Assembly: GCA_007121455.1 (NCBI GenBank) | Contig: SKKN01000040.1 | Span: 1 to 50,660, forward strand | DNA from: Gemmatimonadota bacterium | Lineage (GTDB): Bacteria; Gemmatimonadota; Gemmatimonadetes; Longimicrobiales; Gaopeijiaceae | Length of the DNA: 50,660 nt | Direction: 5' to 3' | Shown here: one piece after another, positions 16,215 through 23,322 of the stretch | Numbering within the stretch: the first letter of the stretch is position 1 | Layout of the letters: every line of letters starts with the position of its first letter | Made by a program: the position numbers and the translations under genes | The notes under the pieces: generated by a model | Seen by the model: the letters and a program-made list of their open reading frames with translations, nothing else | What the model was told of the DNA's origin: nothing | Database searches by the model: none

Positions 16215-17525
16215 ATGACCGAACAAGAGAATGGGGACGGAGGAGCGAGCACGGTGCCGGAGGGGGGTGAGGAGCTTCGGACCTTCGACGCGCTCGGGCT
16301 CTCTCCGGAGCGGCTCGCCGCGGTGGAGGCGGAGGGTTGGACGGATCCCACGCCGATCCAGAGGAAGGCAATACCTTCCGCGATCCAGGGAAAAGACGTT
16401 GTCGGGATCGCTCAGACCGGGACGGGCAAGACCGGAGCGTTCATCCTTCCCTCGCTCGAAAGGATCGAGGCGGGTAAGGGCCTCCAGCTCCTCGTCCTCT
16501 GTCCCACGAGGGAACTCGCACAACAGGTCGCCGAGGACGCACGAGCCCTGGCCCGCGGCAGCACGCTCCGGGCGGAATTCGTGGTGGGAGGCGTCGGGTA
16601 CGGCCCGCAGACGGAGGCTTTTCGGGCCGGCTATGAGATCATCGCGGCGACCCCCGGCCGGTTCAACGACCACATGGGCCAGGGAAAGGTGGACCTGGGC
16701 AACCTCCGGGTGCTTGTCCTCGATGAAGCGGATCGGATGTTGGACATGGGGTTCCGCCCCCAGATCGAGGAGGTGCTCCAGCGGAGCCCGCGCACTCGCC
16801 AGACGATGCTCTTCTCCGCGACGATGCCGGATGGAGTCCATGCCCTCGCGCTCCGCGTCACCCGCGACCCGGTATGGGTCCAGGCCGCTCCCGGGACGAC
16901 GACCGCGGAAGGCATCACGGAGCGCGTGTACCCGGTCAAGCCGGAGAAGAAGCCGGACCTCCTGCTCCACCTCCTGGGGGAGACGGGGTGGGACCAGGTC
17001 CTCGTCTTTACCCGGACCAAGGCCGGGGCGGATACTCTGAAGGGGAGGCTGGATCGGGCTGGGATTCAGGCGGACGTGATGCATGGGGACCGGGAGATGC
17101 GTCATCGGACCCGGGCCCTGGACCGATTCGCTTCCGGATCCGTGAGAGTGCTCGTGGCGACGGACGTGGCTCAGCGGGGCCTCGACGTGGAGGGCATATC
17201 CCACGTCGTGAACTACGACGTTCCCCTGGACCCGGACGACTACGTGCACCGGATCGGAAGAACTGCCCGTGCCGGAGCAGCGGGGACCGCGGTGACCTTC
17301 GTGGCGGCCGAAGACTTCGGCCGCTTGAAGTCGATCGAGCGGCTCGTCGGTCGAAGCCTCGACCGGGTACACCTGGCGGAGTTCGATTTCGGTGGAGCGC
17401 CCACGTCCGAGGAAGAGCAGGCCCGGAAGGCCGCGGCGAGACATGCGCGTTCGTCGAAGGGGATGGGTTCGCGGGACCCCGGCGAGCTGTCTCCGGAAGA
17501 GCTGGACGCGCTTCTCCGCCCATGA
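16215..17525 (+). CDS. DEAD-box ATP-dependent RNA helicase (RhlE-like)
   Basis: A 436-residue helicase with complete motifs: Q motif PTPIQRKAIP (45-54), motif I AQTGTGKT (66-73), Ia PTRELAQQ, Ib TPGR, II DEAD (170-173), III SAT (201-203), and VI HRIGRTARAG. The linker and short acidic C-terminus lack a DbpA-type RNA-binding domain. The ATG at 16215 was chosen because the protein reads as a normal N-terminus from there; the upstream open frame is antisense to the phosphatase gene. Members unwind short RNA duplexes in ribosome assembly and RNA decay. The next gene overlaps by ATGA. This intact enzyme contrasts with the degenerate homologue encoded at 9846-11438. Confidence 0.93.
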   Translation: MTEQENGDGGASTVPEGGEELRTFDALGLSPERLAAVEAEGWTDPTPIQRKAIPSAIQGKDVVGIAQTGTGKTGAFILPSLERIEAGKGLQLLVLCPTRELAQQVAEDARALARGSTLRAEFVVGGVGYGPQTEAFRAGYEIIAATPGRFNDHMGQGKVDLGNLRVLVLDEADRMLDMGFRPQIEEVLQRSPRTRQTMLFSATMPDGVHALALRVTRDPVWVQAAPGTTTAEGITERVYPVKPEKKPDLLLHLLGETGWDQVLVFTRTKAGADTLKGRLDRAGIQADVMHGDREMRHRTRALDRFASGSVRVLVATDVAQRGLDVEGISHVVNYDVPLDPDDYVHRIGRTARAGAAGTAVTFVAAEDFGRLKSIERLVGRSLDRVHLAEFDFGGAPTSEEEQARKAAARHARSSKGMGSRDPGELSPEELDALLRP

Positions 17526-17932
17526 TCCTGCGGCGGTTCGGGGACACCATCGAGAGCGTGGAGCCGAAGTTCGAGGCCCATGCCCTGACCGAGATCAACT
17601 TTCGCCGTGATGGTCGGTGGTCGCTCCCGGTGCAGACATTCGAAGACATCTATCGGCGCGTCGAAGAGCGGGAGCTCGCACCGGAAGCCACGGGATGGGT
17701 TCAGTCGGAGACGGAGGCCGAGGTCCTCACCCGCCTCCGCCGGACGCTCGATGGCTGGCTGGGCAATCTGGACGATGCCGAGGTGCTCGTGGTGGAGAAC
17801 GAGCGGGGCGCGGATTATCCGAAGACGAAGGAACAGAGAGACGAGGTGCTCATTGAGGGAGAGAACCGTCATCGGTTCCATTGGCGGGTCGATCCCCCCC
17901 TGCGCATCGGAATTTATCAGCGGGAGGGTTGA
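17522..17932 (+). CDS. Hypothetical protein translationally coupled to the helicase
   Basis: A 136-residue soluble protein I do not recognise. Its ATG overlaps the helicase stop codon (ATGA at 17522-17525), so it is translated by coupling. Visible features are an N-terminal mixed region (MILRRFGDTIESVEPKFEAH), a long amphipathic Glu/Arg-rich helix near residues 62-83 and a C-terminal basic beta-like part ending LRIGIYQREG. It has no cysteines, signal peptide or membrane span. The tight coupling to an RNA helicase suggests a role in the same RNA process, an inference from position only. Confidence 0.7.
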   Translation: MILRRFGDTIESVEPKFEAHALTEINFRRDGRWSLPVQTFEDIYRRVEERELAPEATGWVQSETEAEVLTRLRRTLDGWLGNLDDAEVLVVENERGADYPKTKEQRDEVLIEGENRHRFHWRVDPPLRIGIYQREG

Positions 17933-17936
17933 CCTC

Positions 17937-18503
17937 TTGCTTCGTCGCTCGAGGGCGGGCTCTCCCGGCTGGCCCGCTCTCGTCCTCGCCCTGTTCTTCC
18001 TCGGTGCGGCCTGCACCTTCGAGCGTCGCCCGGATGGAGGGCCGGAGGTGGATCAGAACGGAAACGCCACCGTGCCGGAGGTGCCCGCTCCCGTTGCCGA
18101 GGACTCGATTCGGGCCGTCCACCGAACCTTTCAGGAAGCGATGGAGGCGGGCGACCTCTCGAGCGCCTTGTCCCTGGTGGATCGTGACGCGGTTCTGGTC
18201 GATCGTATCATCACCGTGGATCCATCGGCGTCGCGCGGCGAGATCCTCCTCGAGGTGCTGCGACGATATGCGGACGGGCTCCGGCTCGTGCCACTCCGAA
18301 CGGAGGTGAGCGTGTCCGAGGCCAGTTCCATCGTGCTGACCCGGTACGAGGTCTGGGACCAGGTCGATGGGGAGGCGGAGCGTGTGGGGCACGCGGTGGA
18401 AACCCTTCTCCTCTTCCGCGGGCCCGAAGGATGGAGGATCCAGCATCTTCACCGCTCTCCCGGAGACGGGCTGATCGAGGAACCCGATGCTCGGCCTCGA
18501 TGA
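17937..18503 (+). CDS. Lipoprotein with NTF2/SnoaL-like domain
   Basis: A 188-residue predicted lipoprotein. The start is a TTG at 17937, placed 9 bases after GGGAGG; it gives an N-terminus with basic residues, a hydrophobic core and the lipobox LGAAC (C26). After a Pro-rich linker, residues 55-175 read as a cone-shaped NTF2-like domain: a first helix (AVHRTFQEAMEAGDLSSALSLV), then alternating strands ending ETLLLFRGPEGWRIQHLH, which is the hallmark of DUF4440/SnoaL-like folds. Those domains bind small ligands or act as protein modules. Its 3' end overlaps the threonine ammonia-lyase start by 17 bases. Confidence 0.75.
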   Translation: MLRRSRAGSPGWPALVLALFFLGAACTFERRPDGGPEVDQNGNATVPEVPAPVAEDSIRAVHRTFQEAMEAGDLSSALSLVDRDAVLVDRIITVDPSASRGEILLEVLRRYADGLRLVPLRTEVSVSEASSIVLTRYEVWDQVDGEAERVGHAVETLLLFRGPEGWRIQHLHRSPGDGLIEEPDARPR

Positions 18504-19698
18504 TATTCGGCGGGCACGCGAGCGGCTCCGCGACCAGGTCGTGCCCACCCCGTGCTCCTTCACGACGCGTTTCAGCGACCTCGTCCCGGGAGCGGTCGCC
18601 CTCAAGCTCGAAAACCACCAGCACACCGGCTCGTTCAAGGCCCGCGGCGCGCTGAACCGGCTTCTCGAGCTCACAGAGGAGGAAAAGGGTCGGGGCGTGG
18701 TCACCGCCAGTGCGGGCAATCATGCTCAAGCTGTCGCCTACCACTCGGCCCGCCTGGGCATCTCCGCCACCGTGGTGATGCCCCTGACCACACCCCTCAT
18801 CAAGGTTTCGAACACACGTCGCTACGGTGCCGGTGTCGAGCTCGTGGGATCGACGTTCGACGCGGCGCTCGCGCATGCCCGGAAGCTGGAGGCTGAGGAC
18901 GGTCGGGTGATGATCCACGCCTTCGATGACGATCGGGTGATCGCGGGGCAGGGGACGATCGGAATCGAGATCGTCGAGCAGGCTCCGAACCTGGATGTGG
19001 TCGTGGTGCCAATCGGTGGGGGAGGTCTCGTCGCAGGGATCGCAACCGCAGTGAAGGCACTGCGTCCCGAGGTGCGGGTCATCGGGGTCGAGGCTTCCGC
19101 AGCTGCATCCGCACGGGCGTCCCTGAAGGCCGGGAGGATCGTGGAGATCGAGACGGCCGACACGATCGCCGACGGGATCGCCGTGAAACGCGTCGGCGAG
19201 CGCACGTTCCCATCGATCCGGGAGTGGGTCGACGAGATCGTGGTCGTGGACGACGATACCATCGCACGCGCGATTCTCCTCTTGCTGGAGCGGGAGAAGA
19301 CGGTGGTGGAAGGCGCGGGAGCCGCGTCTCTCGCGGCCCTGCTCGCGGGGCACGTCGAACACGAGGCGACGGAACGCGTGGTCGCGGTGATTGCCGGGGG
19401 AAATATCGACGTGAACATGATCTCCAGGATCATCGACAGGGGGCTCGTCGATGACGGCCGTCTCACGCGCCTGGTTGCCACGGTCCGCGACCGTCCGGGC
19501 GCCCTCGCCCTTCTCACCGAACTCGTCGCGAGCACCGGCGCCAACGTGCTCGAGGTCTCACACCTGCGGGCCTTCGCGGACATCTCCGTGGGGGATGTGG
19601 AGATCGTGCTCCAGCTCGAAACCCACGGTCGGGGGCATGTGGAGGAGATCCTGCGCCTGATGGAAGCGAAGGGTGTACCGGTGCGTCAGGCGGTTTGA
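18487..19698 (+). CDS. ilvA: Threonine ammonia-lyase with ACT domain
   Basis: A 403-residue fold-type II PLP enzyme that deaminates threonine to 2-oxobutanoate. PLP Lys K51 is in HTGSFKARGALNRL, the phosphate cup is PIGGGGLVAG near 176-185, and ASAGNHAQAVAY at about 77-88 is the substrate Asn loop. A C-terminal ACT domain occupies roughly 325-403 (LVATVRDRPGALALLTELVA). One ACT domain and 403 residues match the shorter threonine dehydratases found in many bacteria, which may be biosynthetic (ilvA) or catabolic (tdcB); the ACT domain suggests amino-acid feedback. The gene overlaps the end of the lipoprotein gene by 17 bases, and a terminator-like hairpin follows. Confidence 0.9.
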   Translation: MLGLDDIRRARERLRDQVVPTPCSFTTRFSDLVPGAVALKLENHQHTGSFKARGALNRLLELTEEEKGRGVVTASAGNHAQAVAYHSARLGISATVVMPLTTPLIKVSNTRRYGAGVELVGSTFDAALAHARKLEAEDGRVMIHAFDDDRVIAGQGTIGIEIVEQAPNLDVVVVPIGGGGLVAGIATAVKALRPEVRVIGVEASAAASARASLKAGRIVEIETADTIADGIAVKRVGERTFPSIREWVDEIVVVDDDTIARAILLLLEREKTVVEGAGAASLAALLAGHVEHEATERVVAVIAGGNIDVNMISRIIDRGLVDDGRLTRLVATVRDRPGALALLTELVASTGANVLEVSHLRAFADISVGDVEIVLQLETHGRGHVEEILRLMEAKGVPVRQAV

Positions 19699-19707
19699 TC
19701 GACGGTC

Positions 19708-19738
19708 CCGCGGCGCCGGCTGAAGAGCCTCGCCGCGG
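19708..19738 (+). terminator. Terminator-like hairpin after ilvA
   Basis: CCGCGGCG (19708-19715) pairs with CGCCGCGG (19731-19738), with an inner GGCT-GAAG-AGCC hairpin. It lies between the convergent ilvA and uridine kinase genes. No T tract follows, so termination strength is uncertain. Confidence 0.5.
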
Positions 19739-19759
19739 CACGGGCGGCACGCCGGCTTC

Positions 19760-20395
19760 TCACGCCCTCTCCAGCTCGGCCGAGATTCGGTTCAGGAGCC
19801 ACTGGACTCCCGTCTCGTTCCTCCCTCCCTCGGCGATGACGATGTCCGCGTGCTTCCTGCTTGGCTCCACGAACTCGAGGTGCATGGGCCGGACATACTT
19901 CAGATACTGTTGGATCACCGAATCGACGTCTCTTCCCCGTTCTCTCACATCCCTCTCCAGGCGCCGGATGAACCGAAGGTCGGCAGCCGTATCGACGTAG
20001 ACACGTACGTCGAGGAGGGCGCGGATCAAGGGTTCGGCAAGCACGAGCAGTCCGTCCACGATGACTGTCCGCGTCGGGTCCACCCTCCCGGTTTCCAACT
20101 TTCGGGTATGCGTGACGAAATCGTACGAGGGTACTTCGACCGCTCTGCCCGCCCGCAGTTCCTCCAGGTGGTGGACGAGCAACTCTGTCTCGAGAGCGCG
20201 GGGATGGTCGAAGTTGATCCGGTCGCGCTCCCCCGGTTCGAGGTCGCTGAGGTCCCGGTAGTAGGCATCGTGGTGGATCACGCTGGTGGGGTCCGGCCGG
20301 AATCCCTCCACGAGCCGCCGGACGACGGTCGTCTTTCCCGACCCGCTTCCGCCCGCCACCCCGACCATCACCGGGCGGGGTGCCCGGTCCGTCAC
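19760..20395 (-). CDS. udk: Uridine kinase
   Basis: A 211-residue P-loop kinase of the uridine/cytidine kinase family, which phosphorylates uridine and cytidine to the monophosphates in pyrimidine salvage. Walker A is GGSGSGKTT (15-23); HHDAYYRDL and NFDHPRALE are the nucleoside-binding segments characteristic of Udk, as is the later segment TRKLETGRVDPTRTVIVDG. Length is as usual for bacterial Udk. Its start overlaps the stop of the upstream MntR-like regulator gene by 4 bases, so a metal regulator and a salvage kinase are translationally coupled, which is odd functionally. Confidence 0.93.
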   Translation of the reverse strand: MTDRAPRPVMVGVAGGSGSGKTTVVRRLVEGFRPDPTSVIHHDAYYRDLSDLEPGERDRINFDHPRALETELLVHHLEELRAGRAVEVPSYDFVTHTRKLETGRVDPTRTVIVDGLLVLAEPLIRALLDVRVYVDTAADLRFIRRLERDVRERGRDVDSVIQQYLKYVRPMHLEFVEPSRKHADIVIAEGGRNETGVQWLLNRISAELERA

Positions 20396-21105
20396 GGCAC
20401 CTCGCCGCCGCCGGCCTTCCGCCGCCCGGCCGGTGCGACGTAGATTCTGCGTGCGAGATCCATCCCGAGCGTCTGCGCCTCTTCCCCTTTTCCAGTGACC
20501 CGGACGGTCACGGGTCCTTCGAAGGGGTCGCGGGTCTCGACGGTGAGTTGGACACGAGGCACGAGGCCTCGTGCCTCGAGGAAGCGGAGGCGCTCGGCAT
20601 CGTCATCCCGCACGGCCCGAATCTCGACCCGCTCTCCCTCCCCCACCTCGGCGAGTGAGGCGTAGTTCGTCGCTTCTACATCCCCGCCTCGCGTGGGGAT
20701 CGGAGCACCGTGCGGATCGTGCTGCGGGTCTTCGAGAGCGGCCGCCATGCGGTCGATCAGGTCGTCCGAGGCAGCGTGTTCGAGGCGTTCCGCTTCGTCG
20801 TGAACGTCGTCCCACGAGTATCCCAGGCGGGCGCTCAGGTACGTCTCGAGGATGCGGTGTCTGCGAACGATCCGGAGGGCTTCCCGTGTACCCTCAGCCG
20901 TGAGCCGCACGCCCCGGTAGGGCACGTGCTCCACGAATCCGGCTTCGGCGAGCCGCTTCACCATCCCGCTGACGGATGCAGGCTGGATCGCAAGCCCTTC
21001 GGCAATGTTGCTCGTGGACGCGGAGTCGCCCCGTTCCGTCAGGGAGTAGATTGCCTTCAGGTAGTCCTCCACGGACCGCGAAAGATTGGGAGGATCGTCG
21101 GTCAT
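20392..21105 (-). CDS. DtxR/MntR family metal-dependent repressor (Mn-type site)
   Basis: A 237-residue regulator with an N-terminal winged helix (SVEDYLKAIYSL, then a recognition helix around QPASVSGMVKRLAEAG), a dimerisation/metal domain and a C-terminal FeoA/SH3-like domain (from about 150). Aligning with DtxR by eye, the primary metal site M10 and C102 are replaced by D14 and E106, with E109, H110 and H83 conserved. Asp and Glu at these places are what B. subtilis MntR has, so Mn(II) sensing is more likely than Fe(II). I placed the start at the ATG at 21105; the open frame continues to 21300. Its coding sequence contains a perfect 24-base palindrome at 20555-20578. Confidence 0.88.
   Translation of the reverse strand: MTDDPPNLSRSVEDYLKAIYSLTERGDSASTSNIAEGLAIQPASVSGMVKRLAEAGFVEHVPYRGVRLTAEGTREALRIVRRHRILETYLSARLGYSWDDVHDEAERLEHAASDDLIDRMAAALEDPQHDPHGAPIPTRGGDVEATNYASLAEVGEGERVEIRAVRDDDAERLRFLEARGLVPRVQLTVETRDPFEGPVTVRVTGKGEEAQTLGMDLARRIYVAPAGRRKAGGGEVP
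20555..20578. repeat. Perfect 24-base palindrome inside the mntR-like gene
   Basis: CGAGGCACGAGG is followed directly by its exact reverse complement. It lies in the FeoA-like domain coding region, where the minus strand encodes LEARGLVPR. In RNA it would form a strong stem; in DNA it could be a protein site. Confidence 0.85.
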
Positions 21106-21280
21106 GTCGCCGTCCGGGCCAGAGTGCGGATGGGGGGCGCTCCGTCCGGCGGCCCCATTTCCCGATCGCATCCGCAATGTACCGGCCGAGCACAGGGGAG
21201 TCGAGGTTCTCGTACGGTTGTGGACCAGACCGCACCGCGTCCAGGCGGGCCGGCCCGGCGACGTCCAGAAGCCGGAAACC

Positions 21281-21310
21281 TTTACCGCCGGTGAGGTCAA
21301 GTGGTAAGTT
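21281..21310 (+). promoter_or_regulatory. Possible promoter for the 79-residue protein gene
   Basis: TTTACC at 21281-21286, an 18-base spacer and TAAGTT at 21305-21310, in a locally AT-richer patch just before the hairpin at 21318. Both boxes are imperfect. Confidence 0.28.
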
Positions 21311-21317
21311 AAAAGGG

Positions 21318-21341
21318 CTATTCCCCCGGTCGGGGGGATAG
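21318..21341 (+). promoter_or_regulatory. Leader hairpin or operator before the 79-residue protein gene
   Basis: CTATTCCCCCG and CGGGGGGATAG form a near-perfect inverted repeat (10 of 11 pairs) around GT. It ends 9 bases before the AAGGAGG ribosome site at 21351-21357, so it is either an operator dyad or a structured 5' leader. Confidence 0.55.
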
Positions 21342-21362
21342 AAGTCCACCAAGGAGGCTACT

Positions 21363-21602
21363 TTGGAAGACTCTGTGGCTGTGGATGCGAAGCGGATCCT
21401 GTTGCGATACGGAGCGCCCATCTCGGTGCTCGATCGGATCGAAGATCAAGATCGAATCGCCTTTGCCCGGGACGTGTCCCGCACGACGTTGGCAGATCGG
21501 GGCACGCGTGTCCGGGAGCTTCTCGTGGAAAACGGGTACGTCGAGGCGGACGCCCTGCCTCCGGTCCCGAAGGGTCGGAAGAGGAAGGCGAGCAAGAATT
21601 AA
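21363..21602 (+). CDS. Small hypothetical protein
   Basis: A 79-residue protein with TTG start, supported by a strong AAGGAGG 5 bases upstream and a terminator hairpin directly downstream, so it is a well-delimited single-gene unit. The sequence is helical and charged (VDAKRILLRYGAPISVLDRI; TLADRGTRVRELLVENGYVE) with a basic tail PKGRKRKASKN that could touch nucleic acid. I do not recognise a family. It is divergent from the MntR-like regulator, sharing its intergenic region of 257 bases. Confidence 0.7.
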   Translation: MEDSVAVDAKRILLRYGAPISVLDRIEDQDRIAFARDVSRTTLADRGTRVRELLVENGYVEADALPPVPKGRKRKASKN

Positions 21603-21635
21603 GGTAGAGCGAAAACGCTCCGCCACGACGGTCCA

Positions 21636-21673
21636 TCGGCCGGGAAGCGCATCCAAGCGCGCTTCCCGGCCGA
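21636..21673 (+). terminator. Terminator hairpin after the 79-residue protein gene
   Basis: TCGGCCGGGAAGCGC (21636-21650) pairs perfectly over 15 bases with 21659-21673, with an 8-base loop; TTTGT follows. It separates two convergent genes and may act in both directions. Confidence 0.78.
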
Positions 21674-21690
21674 TTTGTATCCCCCCTGGA

Positions 21691-23322
21691 CTAAACCGCG
21701 AATGCGGCGAGAAGGGTCGCGAGGGTAGCGCCTGCGCCGGCGGCCGCGAGCGCGAGCGGGAGCTGGGTCAGCACGTGCTCCATCACGTCGCATCCGCATG
21801 CCAGGCTGGAGAGGATCGTGGTGTCCGAGATCGGGGAGCACTGGTCTCCGAATACCGCGCCCCCGAGAACCGCCCCGAACGCGAGGGAGACGTAGAAGGG
21901 GTCGGGATTGATCGCATATGCCAGTGGCATCGCTAGCGGGAAGACCACGGCGTAGGTTCCCCAGGATGAACCGATCGAGAATGCGACTGCCATGCAGATT
22001 CCCATGAAGAGCGCGGGGAGGATCACCGGGTTCACGAACTCCGCCGTGGTCTCCACGATGAAGTTTGCGGTCCCCAACGTCTGAGATACATATCCCAGCG
22101 TGACGGCAAGGGCGAGGATGATCGCACCGATCGTGACGCCTTTGCAGCCGTCCACGAACCCGTTCACGACCTCCTTGAGCGCCATCCCCTTGATGAGGGC
22201 AAGGACCATCGCCGCGAGCACGGCGAGGCCGAACGCTTCCGCGAATGGGACGGAGATCCCTCCGAGGAAGAGCTCGATGTCACCGGCCTGTAGCGCCGGC
22301 ACCAGGGGGCCAACCACGCCCGTGAGTGCGACGCCGATCAGCACGCCGAGGGGGAGCAAGAAATCGATCAGCCCGGTGCGGTAGTCGGTCGGAATCCGCA
22401 GCCGGGTGAGCTCGTCTGCAGAAAGGGGGTCCGATCCCGGCCGGTCGAGGGTTCCGGTCTCGCGAGCCCGGACTCTCGCTTTCTTCATCCTCCGCCCCTC
22501 CCATGGGAGAAGCTCCAGGGAGAAGAGGAGGGTCATCACGACCGCAAAAATGCCGTAGAAGTTGAGAGGAATCGAGCGGAAGAAGAAGGTGATCGCTTCC
22601 TGTTCGGTGGCGAAGAGAGGAGTGGAGCCCGCGATCAGCCCCGCAACATAGAGCGGCCATGCGTTCAGCGGAATGACGGTCGCGATGGGCGAGGCGGTGG
22701 AGTCGACCACATATGTCACCTCCTCGTGAGCGACCCGCTGCTCGTCGGTCACCGGCCGTACCGTCGTCCCCGCGAGGACCGTCGAGATCGTGCCCCCCTG
22801 GTGGAAGACGACGCCCATCAGCCATGCGAAGAGCTTCGCGCTCCTCGGTCCACGAACGATCCTTGCCCCGGTCCATTCGGCGAAGTACCGGGCACCGCCC
22901 GTCCGCGTCCAGATTCCGATCAGCCCTCCGAGGCACCAGAGGTAGACGAGAAGGATCACGGCGAACGACTCGGACCCGATCGATGGGATCAGGAACTGGT
23001 CGATCACGTTCACGTTCATGACGACGAAGCCCGCCACGACGATCCCGAGAAAGAGCGAGCTCACCACGTCACGGGTGAAGAAGACGAGGATGAGGGTGGT
23101 AAGCGCCGGGAGAATGGAGGCGAAGCCGTAGTGGCCCCCCTCGTCGATCGGGTCGACAGGCTCGCTCGTCACGACGTATGCGACCAAGATGGCGAGGCCG
23201 GTCAGGACGAATGGAGCCCACCTCCGGATCGGGCCCTGGCGGCCGCCCTTCAGCCCGGCAACCGGGTCTGCCGGGCGGTCGGGCCGAGGGGGTTTCTCCA
23301 CCTGCTCCTCAGTGTGTGGCAT
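21691..23322 (-). CDS. NhaC-type Na+/H+ antiporter
   Basis: A 543-residue polytopic inner-membrane antiporter of the Na_H_antiporter (NhaC/YqkI-like) family. The diagnostic late segment GDQCSPISDTTILSS is present, as are VFHQGGTIST and the duplicated helical core; about 12-14 hydrophobic segments are visible. I chose the ATG at 23322 (MPHTEEQVEK) behind GGAGG; it overlaps the stop of the glycosidase-like gene by 14 bases. Relatives exchange Na+/H+ or transport malate-lactate or amino acids, so the ion or substrate is uncertain. It is last in the minus-strand run with the OMP pair and the CDF exporter. Confidence 0.88.
   Translation of the reverse strand: MPHTEEQVEKPPRPDRPADPVAGLKGGRQGPIRRWAPFVLTGLAILVAYVVTSEPVDPIDEGGHYGFASILPALTTLILVFFTRDVVSSLFLGIVVAGFVVMNVNVIDQFLIPSIGSESFAVILLVYLWCLGGLIGIWTRTGGARYFAEWTGARIVRGPRSAKLFAWLMGVVFHQGGTISTVLAGTTVRPVTDEQRVAHEEVTYVVDSTASPIATVIPLNAWPLYVAGLIAGSTPLFATEQEAITFFFRSIPLNFYGIFAVVMTLLFSLELLPWEGRRMKKARVRARETGTLDRPGSDPLSADELTRLRIPTDYRTGLIDFLLPLGVLIGVALTGVVGPLVPALQAGDIELFLGGISVPFAEAFGLAVLAAMVLALIKGMALKEVVNGFVDGCKGVTIGAIILALAVTLGYVSQTLGTANFIVETTAEFVNPVILPALFMGICMAVAFSIGSSWGTYAVVFPLAMPLAYAINPDPFYVSLAFGAVLGGAVFGDQCSPISDTTILSSLACGCDVMEHVLTQLPLALAAAGAGATLATLLAAFAV

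Noticed and set aside
16098-17444. 448-residue minus-strand open frame opposite the helicase
   Set aside because: Antisense to a protein with complete DEAD-box motifs; no independent evidence.
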